Shown in pieces: positions 19,631 to 31,600 of a stretch of 64,000 bases of DNA (the stretch's first letter is position 1; every line of letters starts with the position of its first letter). The translations under genes were made by a program, and so were the position numbers. The notes under the pieces were generated by a model. The model saw nothing but the letters and a program-made list of their open reading frames with translations. It did not search any database and was not told where the DNA came from. The DNA comes from Closterium sp. Naga37s-1 (lineage: Eukaryota > Streptophyta > Zygnematophyceae > Desmidiales > Closteriaceae): positions 8,078,001 through 8,142,000 of the forward strand of contig CANJKZ010000010.1 in assembly GCA_947471745.1 (NCBI GenBank), in the 5' to 3' direction.

Positions 19631-22600
19631 GTCCCAGCTGGGTTCGGACACGAGAGTTGAACCTACTGCGAACGCGACGGGCCGCGCGTAGGCGACGTTG
19701 TTACCTGGTTCGTGTTCTTGACATCGCGCCACATCGGCTGGTTGCGCGATTCGGTTTTGAGAGGGTTACAAATAGCCCTCGTGGCCATCAACGCTGGCTC
19801 GTGGCTCGTTGATGGTTGACGAGATCCAAATTGAGTTCGTTAGAAGCGCTCGTGCAATTCGCGAGTTTTCTCGCAGGTCGCCAATTTGTTGCACGTGCAC
19901 AAAGGTGCACAGGTTCACTTGGAACGTGCGCACGCATGCTCAGGCTTTGATTCCGAGCCCCGTTCGAAAAACCGTATCGAAATCACTTTTGAGAATTCTC
20001 AAAAGTGATTTCGATATCACACAAGCGCGCAGTTCAAATGTTTGCGTTTCCGCATGAGTGCATCCCGAAATTGACTGTCGGAAAACCCCTCCTGCGTTAC
20101 CTGCTTCTGTCCTTGAAATCCTGCTGCTTTCTCCTTCTCACCCTTGCATCTGTCTTGTCCCTATCCCCTGGTTCCCTTCTTCATCCTCCGCCACTACCTA
20201 AGAGAGATTCCCGCTCCCACAGCTGGCTGCTCACAGTGGCCTCGTCACCTAGGCTGGAGTTAGCCGTAAATCAGTAACATGTATCCACTATAGCGAGCAA
20301 ACAAACGAGAGAACAAGGTTGAGATTGTTACGCTAGGCTACTTTATTCACCCTCACCCGTGTTGCCAATTTCTTGGCGAGTGAATTGTGCTCGAGTCGCC
20401 TGAGCCTGGATTGGCTGATTCTGATTTCCTGTCTCTCGAGGCTTCCTGAATCCCACCGCTTTGTACCCACCAGTTCCCTGTACTACCAACTTCGCGTCAC
20501 CCTCAAGGATCCAACCAACCCTCGCTGAAACTAAACACTACAAGCTACACCCCTCTACACCTCACAAGCATGTAACAGAATATGATGCCTTAAGCTTTAT
20601 ATTCTGTGACATGACGAAAGCATATAACCCTCTGCTGTTCGAACTGTGTCATGAACCTGAAATCAATTTACACGGCACTTAGAGATCTGGGAGCAGCAGA
20701 GAGGATACAGTGTGCAAAGCCGAGATTTGAGAGGATGCAAGTGCAGAGAGGGCACATACAGCGTGCGCAGGCGAGATATGAGAGGACGCAAGTGCAGAGA
20801 CGACTCAAGAGCAGAGAGGATACTTACAGCGTGCGCAGGCGAGATAAGTTGGCGATGGCTGAGGGAAAGGGGCCTGAGAGTTGGTTGTAACCCATGTCGC
20901 TGCAGCCCATGGGGAGGGGAAATGGGAATGAGCGAGAGGAAGGGTAGAGGGCAGAAAGCAGACGAAAGAGGTCAGCGGGGAGGAGAGGCAGCATAGGAGC
21001 ATGGAAGACTGAGAGGGGTGCAGTGAGGCATGGTTGGAGAGGGGCCCGTGTGCGAGGTCAGGAACGCCAGGAACGAAGGCCAGAGGATCTTTGAGCCGCC
21101 TGAAAAATGGTCTCAGTTGGGATGGTTGGAGAGGCACGTGTGTGCGAGTCCAGGAACGAGGGCCACAGGAGTTGGAAGCCGGAGACTTCTGAGTCGACCT
21201 TAGAAGTCACCTCGTTACAACGAGGTCAGGAAGAGAGAGGCCACGCCACGGTTTGAAACAGGAGCGCACACGACTGCGGCAGCAGGAGCAGGCGTAGCTT
21301 CCGATCAGAAGTAAGCTCACAGATTCCCGAGGACTGGAAACATTAACGCAAGGTGCAGATAGGCCTGAACTGAATAAAGTATACCAATGGTTCGGAGTGA
21401 ACCTAAAAATCTAAGAAGGGAAGAGCCGAAAGGAAGCTCACAGGTTGCTGAGAAGCGAGAGGCTTCCAATGCTGTCCGGTAGGGAGCCTGAGATGTTGTT
21501 GGTTCCTAATAACCTGCCACGTGGCACCCAGACATTGGTGGAAGTCACACACGGTCGGACAAGAAAGAGAAGCAATGCGGCAAATACTGCGGGCCAAGGG
21601 AGGAGAGCAGGGGAGCAGACAAGAGGAGCAGAGCAAGGGAGCAGACAAGAGGAGCAGAGCAAGGGAGCAGACAAGAGGAGCAGAGCAAGGGAGCAAACAA
21701 GAGGAGCAGAGCAAGGGAGCAGACAAGAGGAGCAGAGCAAGGGAGCAAACAAGAGGAGCAGAGCAAGGGAGCAACAAGAGGAGCAAGAGGAGCAGAGCAA
21801 GGGAGCAAACAAGAGGAGCAGAGCAAGGGAGCAAACAAGAGGAGCAGAGCAAGGGAGCAAACAAGAGGAGCAGAGCAAGGGAGCAAACAAGAGGAGCAGA
21901 GCAAGGGAGCAAACAAGAGGAGCAGAGCAAGGGAGCAAACAAGAGGAGCAGAGCAAGGGAGCAAACAAGAGGAGCAGAGCAAGGGAGCAAACAAGAGGAG
22001 CAGAGCAAGGGAGCAAACAAGAGGAGCAGAGCAAGGGAGCAAACAAGAGGAGCAGAGCAAGGGAGCAAACAAGAGGAGCAGAGCAAGGGAGCAAACAAGA
22101 GGAGCAGAGCAAGGGAGCAAACAAGAGGAGCAGAGCAAGGGAGCAAACAAGAGGAGCAGAGCAAGGGAGCAAACAAGAGGAGCAGAGCAAGGGAGCAAAC
22201 AAGAGGAGCAGAGCAAGGGAGCAAACAAGAGGAGCAGAGCAAGGGAGCAAACAAGAGGAGCAGAGCAAGGGAGCAAACAAGAGGAGCAGAGCAAGGGAGC
22301 AAACAAGAGGAGCAGAGCAAGGGAGCAAACAAGAGGAGCAGAGCAAGGGAGCAAACAAGAGGAGCAGAGCAAGGGAGCAAACAAGAGGAGCAGAGCAAGG
22401 GAGCAAACAAGAGGAGCAGAGCAAGGGAGCAAACAAGAGGAGCAGAGCAAGGGAGCAAACAAGAGGAGCAGAGCAAGGGAGCAAACAAGAGGAGCAGAGC
22501 AAGGGAGCAAACAAGAGGAGCAGAGCAAGGGAGCAAACAAGAGGAGCAGAGCAAGGGAGCAAACAAGAGGAGCAGAGCAAGGGAGCAAACAAGAGGAGCA

Positions 22601-25600
22601 GAGCAAGGGAGCAAACAAGAGGAGCAGAGCAAGGGAGCAAACAAGAGGAGCAGAGCAAGGGAGCAAACAAGAGGAGCAGAGCAAGGGAGCAAACAAGAGG
22701 AGCAGAGCAAGGGAGCAAACAAGAGGAGCAGAGCAAGGGAGCAAACAAGAGGAGCAGAGCAAGGGAGCAAACAAGAGGAGCAGAGCAAGGGAGCAAACAA
22801 GAGGAGCAGAGCAAGGGAGCAAACAAGAGGAGCAGAGCAAGGGAGCAAACAAGAGGAGCAGAGCAGGGGAGCAAACAAGAGGAGCAGAGCAGCATAGGCT
22901 TTTTGGGGCAGTTCAAAAGAGTGAGGAATTGTGTCAGAGAGTGAATGAAGGCTGCACTGACAGGTAGACGAGGGACGGCAGCGAGGAGAGGGAGGCAGGC
23001 AGCGAGCCAGAGAGGTGGTTGTTCTGCAGGCCGCTGTGGTTGGGGGGGAAAGAATGAGGAAGGGGCGGGTAGGGCAGGGCAGGGGAGGTGAGGGACAGGG
23101 GGTGAGGATGGAGAAAGCAAGAAGCTGGGGGCATGTGGGGGAGAGGTGCAATGTTGGAATGAACGGGGGGGTGTTTGCTTTTCATGGAGCACAGCACACA
23201 AGACACGTGGCTGGCATGAGAGTCAAATGTTGAAGGCTGATGTGGACAGCATCCCGCATTGACTTGGTCGAGGGCGTTGCTGATGTGGACGCACATGAAG
23301 CTGATGTGGACTCACATGAAGCTGATGTGGACACACATGAAGCTGATGTGGACGCACATGAAGCTGATGTGGACTCACATGAAGCTGATGTGGATTCACA
23401 TGAAGCTGATGCGGGCTCACATGTAAGTGACACTCGTATGGTTGGCAAGCGATGGTGGAAAGGGCCCTGTGAGCTGGTTGTTGCCCAAGTTGCTGCCACG
23501 TCAGCATGGGTGACGAATGGAATGAGGGGCAATGCGTGCTTTGATTCGTGATGGGTTATGCAGAAGCGATTAAAGAATAAGAAATGGAAATCAAGGGAAA
23601 GTCAGGGACGGCGGGCAGGAGTGAGCTGTCGTATTTTGAGACGTCTCAAAACACTCTTATTATCAGAGAGCTGTCGTATCGTATGCAAATGGGATGGGAT
23701 GAGAGGTGGTACATACATGGAAGAGAGGTGGTACGTACATGGAAGAGAGGTGGTACATACATGGAAGAGAGGTGGTACATACATGGAAGAGAGGTGGTAC
23801 ATACATGGAAGAGAGGTGGTACATACATGGAAGAGAGGTTGTACATACATGGAAGAGAGGTTGGGAAGGGCGCTGAGGACTGCAGGGATGGGGCCTGAGA
23901 GGAGGTTGTAGGAGAGATCACTGCAGAGTGGATGGATGGGAGGGACGGCGGAGGAGAGAAGGGAGACGGGGCAGACGGGATGGAGTTAATGGAAGAGAGG
24001 GGTGGCAGACGGGACGGAGGTAATGGAAGAGAGGGGTGGCAGACGGGACGGAGGTAATGGAAGAGAGGGGTGGCAGACGGGACGGAGGTAATGGAAGAGA
24101 GGGGTGGCAGACGGGGATGGAAAGGAGGGGCGGGGCGGCATAAGGGAGATAAGTCGGTGAATTATTAGGCAAACCCTGGGATTGCATCCTCCTACATGGC
24201 ATGATTTAACACCGCATCACGTTTTTTAAGTAAAGAACTAGCATAGCATTGAACTAGTTTAGGGGCATTGTTTTTGAGTCGAATGAAAACTATCATTGCA
24301 TTGAACTAGCTTTAAGGACATTGGATAGAGCTGAAAAGAAGTGGTTAAGCAATAAAAACAAGCAATGCAACTGGGAAGAGGCTTCAATCGGGATGACATA
24401 AGCAGCGGTACAGGACAATATTCTCCATATAGATTTTCATTATTGTAGGTTGAGATAACAGATGTTACAACAAAAGCGACCAAAACGCATACGGATCAGC
24501 AAGCCGCCATCGCTCACATGACACTAAGCTTATTGAGGTTATAGCGGGGGGAATGGAGCCTGTGAGGTTGTTGCCGGCCAGGTTGCTGCATGTAATGGGT
24601 GGATAGGAGGATAGGAGGGTGGGAGGATGGCAGGAAGGGAGGGTGGGAGGATAAGGGGTTGGGAGGATGGGAGGGTGGGAGAGTGGCAGGAAGGGAGGAT
24701 GGAAGGGTGGGAGGATGCGGATGGTTTGAGCTTTGAAGGATACATCCAGGGTGTTTTGAGACGTCTCAAAACAAGGATACATCCAGGGTGTTTTGAGACG
24801 TCTCAAAACAAGGATACATCCAGGGTGTTTTGAGACGTCTCAAAACAAGGATACATCCAGGGTGTATTGAGACGTCTCAAAACAAGGATACATCCAGGGT
24901 GTTTTGAGACGTCTCAAAACAAGGATACATCCAGGGTGTTTTGAGACGTCTCAAAACAAGGATACATCCAGGGTGTTTTGAGACGTCTCAAAACAAGGAT
25001 ACATCCAGGGTGTTTTGAGACGTCTCAAAACAAGGATACATCCAGGGTGTTTTGAGACGTCTCAAAACAAGGATACATCCAGGGTGTTTTGAGACGTCTC
25101 AAAACAAGGATACATCCAGGGTGTTTTGAGACGTCTCAAAACAAGGATACATCCAGGGTGTTTTGAGACGTCTCAAAACAAGGATACATCCAGGGGCAAA
25201 TTGGGGGATAATTGGCACTTTCTGAGACGTCTAAAAACTGGTGACTTGTGGGGAATGGCACACAGTGGAATATGTTGCATGCATGGATGCGGCCTAATTG
25301 ATGCCCGAGGAAATGGGAGCAAAAAAAGAAGTTGACTGACAGTTGGGTGAGCGCAGAGAGCCCAGCAATGGACGGAGGGATGACGCCCGTTAGTTGGTTG
25401 CCGCCCAGAGCTCTGCCAGTGGGGCGATTCGATCAGATGGGTGGTGGGTCTGTTTTTGAGTCAACTCAAAAGCAGACTCATCACACGTGAGTTGGTTGCT
25501 GCCCAGAGCCCTGCCAGTGGGGCGATGCCAGTGGGGCGATGCCAGTGGGGCGATGCCAGTGGGGGGCGATTCGAGAAGATGGGTGGCCATGCGAGTTAAT

Positions 25601-28600
25601 GTGGGCGATATGAAGCTTCGTGATGAAGAACGTGAGTGCACTCTCAGAGCAATGCCACACTCACAGCAGACGCACTCGCAGCACGCGCACTCGCAACACG
25701 CGCACTCAAAGCACTGCCATACTCACAGCATTGCCGCACTCACAGCACTGCCACATCACAGCACTGCCACATCACAGCACTGCCACATGTAGCTGACCCA
25801 AGTTGCCCGGTGCTGATGGGGTGGAACCCTAGAACAAAAGATCCACACACGCGACATCCAGGCCTAATGTGTCTGGCTTTCTGATTAGTAGACCTTTTCT
25901 CACTACTTCCCTCGATTTTCAGATTAGTAGACTCGGTACTACAGATCGTTACTCTTAGCAGGCTTGCTGCGTTTCGAATCCAATCAATTTCAACTGTGAT
26001 GGGGTGGAACCCTAGAACAAAAGATCCGCGTGTAAGGAGACGACTTTTGAGACGTCTCAGAAGGCGCGCACCCGCTGCATTGCCGCACTCGCTGCATTGC
26101 CACACCCGCTGCATTGCCGCACTCGCTGCATTGCCACACCCGCTGCATTGCCGCACTCGCTGCATTGCCACACTCGCTGCATTGCCACACTCGCTGCATT
26201 GCCGCACTCGCTGCATTGCCGCACTCGCTGCATTGCCGCACTCGCTGCATTGCCACCCTCGCTGCATTGCCACACTCGCTGCATTGCCACACTCGCTGCA
26301 TTGCCGCACTCGCTGCATTGCCGCACTCGCTGCATTTCCGCACTCGCTGCATTGCCGCACTCGCTGCATTTCCGCACTCGCTGCATTTCTGCACTCGCTG
26401 CATTGCCGCACTCACAGCATGCGTAACCGACTCAGGTTGCCCAGTGCTGATGGGATGGAGCCCTTGATGCTCGCAGAGCTCACATCCCTGCCATGTAGCG
26501 TTGCACACAACTCAGGCGAGGAACAAGCAAGCAAGAGGCACAACAGCCCTTCAATACTCAACTCGATATGCACATGGATTCTTTATCTACAGAGCATTCC
26601 TGTTGATTTGCCATTCAGGTGGTTCTTGAGGCGCCTCAAAAACCACCTCAGAGCATTCCTCGACCTTGTCTTGTTCCTGATGATTTGCCATTCTTGTCCC
26701 CTCTGAGCCATGTGCAGCCAGGAGAAGGGGCTATGCTTGAGTCGACAGAACAATCATTCCTGAATCTCTCACTCCTCAGAGATGAGAGTGGTCGGGAGGA
26801 GGAAGCGGCGAGCCAAGCTGCTGCAGAACTGAACTGAACCAGTAGCGAGGGTGCCATGAACAGCTACCAGTAGCTACTGGGTGCCATGAACAGCTACCAG
26901 TAGCTACTGGGTGCCATGATGAACTGGCACGGCTGTTTGGGTGAATAAGCTTGCCACCCATGCTCCGTGTGGAAAACTTATGCTGCTTTCACCATGCACC
27001 ATACAGCATATGTTGTGCATTGCAATGCAGTGCAGTGCAGGCACATGCCTGCCAGCACAAGTGCCTGCCAGGACTGGGGGTTTGCTGTGGCGAGTGACAC
27101 AAGGGCGTCCAGCACAGGCCTGCCAGCGCATGCCTGCCAGCGCATGCCTGCCAGCGCATGCCTGCCAGCGCATGCCTGCCAGCGCATGCCTGCCTGCGCA
27201 TGCCTGCCAGCGCATGCCTGCCAGCGCATGCCTGCCTGCGCATGCCTGCCAGCGCATGCCTGCCAGCGCATGCCTGCCAGCGCATGCCTGCCTGCGCATG
27301 CCTGCCTGCGCATGCCTGCCTGCGCATGCCTGCCTGCGCATGCCTGCTAGGCCGGGTGGTGTGCTGTGGTGAGGGGCGTACAGGTATTGCAGGAGAGGCA
27401 GCGATGCAAGGGCGGCCGGGAGGGAGCCTGAGAGGGGGTTAGTTCCGATGGCCCTGGGGGGAATGGGTAGGACGGGCAAGGGAGAGTGGGAGGGGCAGGG
27501 AGGAGATTTGAGAATTCGGTAAAGATGCTCTTTAGCCTCTATTGAGCATCTTTAGCCTGTAAAGACGCTCACATGCAAAGCCGAGAGAGTCGATTGAACT
27601 CGAGTCAATTGAACTCGAGTCAATTGAACTCGAGTCAATTGAACTCGAGTCAATTGAACTCGAGTCAATTGAACAGGCTCCAAGCTTCAGATCTGCAGCT
27701 ATTCCGCTATGAGTGAGTGAAGACCCCACGAGGTTGAAGAGGCTGCAGCATTACTCACAGGTACTCGAGGCTGTTCAGCGCACTGATGCTGCTGGGAATG
27801 CTGCCTGTGAAGTTGTTGTGGCATTACAGGGTACTCGGAGGAGTCACTTAATGAGAGTTCTCAAAGTGACGCCAGCAGAGGGCGCGGCAGTACTCACAGG
27901 TACTCGAGGCTATTCAACACACTCAGGCTGCTGGGAATGCTGCCTTGTGGCATTACAGGTCTGAGTCACTTAATAAGAGTTCTCAAAGTGACTCCAGGAG
28001 AGGCTGCAGCATTACTCACAGGTACTCGAGGCTGTTCAGCGCACTGAGGCTGCTGGGAATGCTTCCTGTGAAGTTGTTCTGAGCTAGCATACTAAGGGGT
28101 GCAGGGGAAGAGAGACAGGAAAAGGGAGGGGAAGGTAGACCCGTGAAGTGAGACAGGGGAAGAGACACCCACCCGTGTCACATGACAGCAAGTAGTAACG
28201 GCAGCTGAAAGTATGAAACACTTGCAGGCGCTGTAGGGCAAGTATCAAGGAAAAGCACCATTTGAGGGGGGTTAATGCCTTTTCAAGCACCACCAACTCA
28301 AGGCTGTGATGATGCAACATTTGCTCGCAGCGGATGAAAAAACACTGATAAGTTATATAATTTCCAAGTTGTCAAACCTACAGGCGCTGCAGGGCAGTGA
28401 GGGATGTGATTGTATCCGGTATGACCCCATTGAAGGCACCGTTATAGAGGGCCCTGTTGTGACGAGGGTGTAACCACAAGGCATGGCATGGCATGGCATG
28501 GCATGGGATGGCATGGAATTGGATGCATGCATGATATGGGATGGTATGCATGGCATAGCATGGCATGGGATGACATGGGATGGCATGGGATGGCAACGCT

Positions 28601-31600
28601 TGGGATGGGATGCGATGGCAAGTCCTGGCTTCAATTCATTGATCATGTCCAGTAGAGTAATCGAACGTACAGCTCTGTAAGCTGTGTTAATCTGCTATGA
28701 TCCAATCGTTGGATTCCAACGTACAGCTGTGTGAGCTGTGTGAGCTGTGCGAGCTGTGTGAGCTGATTGGAATGGGGGCAGTGAGGTTGCTGTGCTGGGA
28801 ACATCACTTTTGGGCAACAAGGTGATTTGTGAGTCGACATGCATGCATGCCAGCTAGAACATACGCCTCTGTGGGCCTAGTTTTGAGTCGACTCAAAACC
28901 AGCTAGAACATACGCCTCTGTGGGCCTAGTTTTGAGTCGACTCAAAACCAGCTAGAACATACGCCTCTGTGGGCCTAGTTTTGAGTCGACTCAAAACCAG
29001 CTAGAACATACGCCTCTGTGGGCCTAGTTTTGAGTCGACTCAAAACCAGCTAGAACATACGCCTCTGTGGGCCTAGTTTTGAGTCGACTCAAAACCAGCT
29101 AGAACATACGCCTCTGTGGGCCTAGTTTTGAGTCGACTCAAAACCAGCTAGAACATACGCCTCTGTGGGCCTAGTTTTGAGTCGACTCAAAACCAGCTAG
29201 AACATACGCCTCGGTGGGCCTAGTTTTGAGTCGACTCAAAACCAGCCAGAACATACGCCTCTGTGGGCCTAGTTTTGAGTCGACTCAAAACCAGCTAGAA
29301 CATACGCCTCTGTGGGCCTAGTTTTGAGTCGACTCAAAACCAGCCAGAACATACGCCTCTGTGGGCCTAGTTTTGAGTCGACTCAAAACCAGCTAGAACA
29401 TACGCCTCTGTGGGCCCAGTTTTGAGTCGACTCAAAACCAGCCAGAACATACGCCTCTGTGGGCCTAGTTTTGAGTCGACTCAAAACCAGCCAGAACATA
29501 CGCCTCTGTGGGCCTAGTTTTGAGTCGACTCAAAACCAGCTAGAACATGCGCCTCTGTGGGCCTAGTTTTGAGTCGACTCAAAACCAGCTAGAACATGCG
29601 CCTCTGTGGGCCTAGTTTTGAGTCGACTCAAAACCAGCTAGAACATACGCCTCTGTGGGCCTAGTTTTGAGTCGACTCAAAACCAGCTAGAACATACGCC
29701 TCTGTGGGCCTAGTTTTGAGTCGACTCAAAACCAGCTAGAACATACGCCTCTGTGGGCCTAGTTTTGAGTCGACTCAAAACCAGCTAGAACATACGCCTC
29801 TGTGGGCCTAGTTTTGAGTCGACTCAAAACCAGCTAGAACATACGCCTCTGTGGGCCTAGTTTTGAGTCGACTCAAAACCAGCTAGAACATACGCCTCTG
29901 TGGGCCTAGTTTTGAGTCGACTCAAAACCAGCTAGAACATACGCCTCTGTGGGCCTAGTTCTGAGTCGACTCAAAACCAGCCAGAACATACGCCTCTGTG
30001 GGCCTAGTTTTGAGTCGACTCAAAACCAGCTAGAACATACGCCTCTGTGGGCCTAGTTTTGAGTCGACTCAAAACCAGCTAGAACATGCGCCTCTGTGGG
30101 CCTAGTTTTGAGTCGACTCAAAACCAGCCAGAACATACGCCTCTGTGGGCCTAGTTTTGAGTCGACTCAAAACCAGCTAGAACATACGCCTCTGTGGGCC
30201 TAGTTTTGAGTCGACTCAAAACCAGCTAGAACATGCGCCTCTGTGGGCCTAGTTTTGAGTCGACTCAAAACCAGCTAGAACATACGCCTCTGTGGGCCTA
30301 GTTTTGAGTCGACTCAAAACCAGCTAGAACATACGCCTCTGTGGGCCTAGTTTTGAGTCGACTCAAAACCAGCTAGAACATACGCCTCTGTGGGCCTAGT
30401 TTTGAGTCGACTCAAAACCAGCTAGAACATACGCCTCTGTGGGCCTAGTTTTGAGTCGACTCAAAACCAGCTAGAACATACGCCTCTGTGGGCCTAGTTT
30501 TGAGTCGACTCAAAACCAGCTAGAACATACGCCTCTGTGGGCCTAGTTTTGAGTCGACTCAAAACCAGCTAGAACATACGCCTCTGTGGGCCTAGTTTTG
30601 AGTCGACTCAAAACCAGCTAGAACATACGCCTCTGTGGGCCTAGTTTTGAGTCGACTCAAAACCAGCTAGAACATACGCCTCTGTGGGCCTAGTTTTGAG
30701 TCGACTCAAAACCAGCTAGAACATACGCCTCTGTGGGCCTAGTTTTGAGTCGACTCAAAACCAGCCAGAACATACGCCTCTGTGGGCCTAGTTTTGAGTC
30801 GACTCAAAACCAGCTAGAACATACGCCTCTGTGGGCCCAGTTTTGAGTCGACTCAAAACCAGCCAGAACATACGCCTCTGTGGGCCTAGTTTTGAGTCGA
30901 CTCAAAACCAGCCAGAACATACGCCTCTGTGGGCCTAGTTTTGAGTCGACTCAAAACCAGCTAGAACATGCGCCTCTGTGGGCCTAGTTTTGAGTCGACT
31001 CAAAACCAGCTAGAACATGCGCCTCTGTGGGCCTAGTTTTGAGTCGACTCAAAACCAGCTAGAACATACGCCTCTGTGGGCCTAGTTTTGAGTCGACTCA
31101 AAACCAGCTAGAACATACGCCTCTGTGGGCCTAGTTTTGAGTCGACTCAAAACCAGCTAGAACATACGCCTCTGTGGGCCTAGTTTTGAGTCGACTCAAA
31201 ACCAGCTAGAACATACGCCTCTGTGGGCCTAGTTTTGAGTCGACTCAAAACCAGCTAGAACATACGCCTCTGTGGGCCTAGTTTTGAGTCGACTCAAAAC
31301 CAGCTAGAACATACGCCTCTGTGGGCCTAGTTTTGAGTCGACTCAAAACCAGCTAGAACATACGCCTCTGTGGGCCTAGTTTTGAGTCGACTCAAAACCA
31401 GCTAGAACATACGCCTCTGTGGGCCTAGTTCTGAGTCGACTCAAAACCAGCCAGAACATACGCCTCTGTGGGCCTAGTTTTGAGTCGACTCAAAACCAGC
31501 TAGAACATACGCCTCTGTGGGCCTAGTTTTGAGTCGACTCAAAACCAGCTAGAACATGCGCCTCTGTGGGCCTAGTTTTGAGTCGACTCAAAACCAGCTA

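Noticed and set aside
21403-23201. Overlapping open frames of 435-587 codons on both strands
   Set aside because: They are translations of the 26-bp minisatellite, whose unit has no stop in several phases. The only real coding in the area is the LRR exons at its edges.
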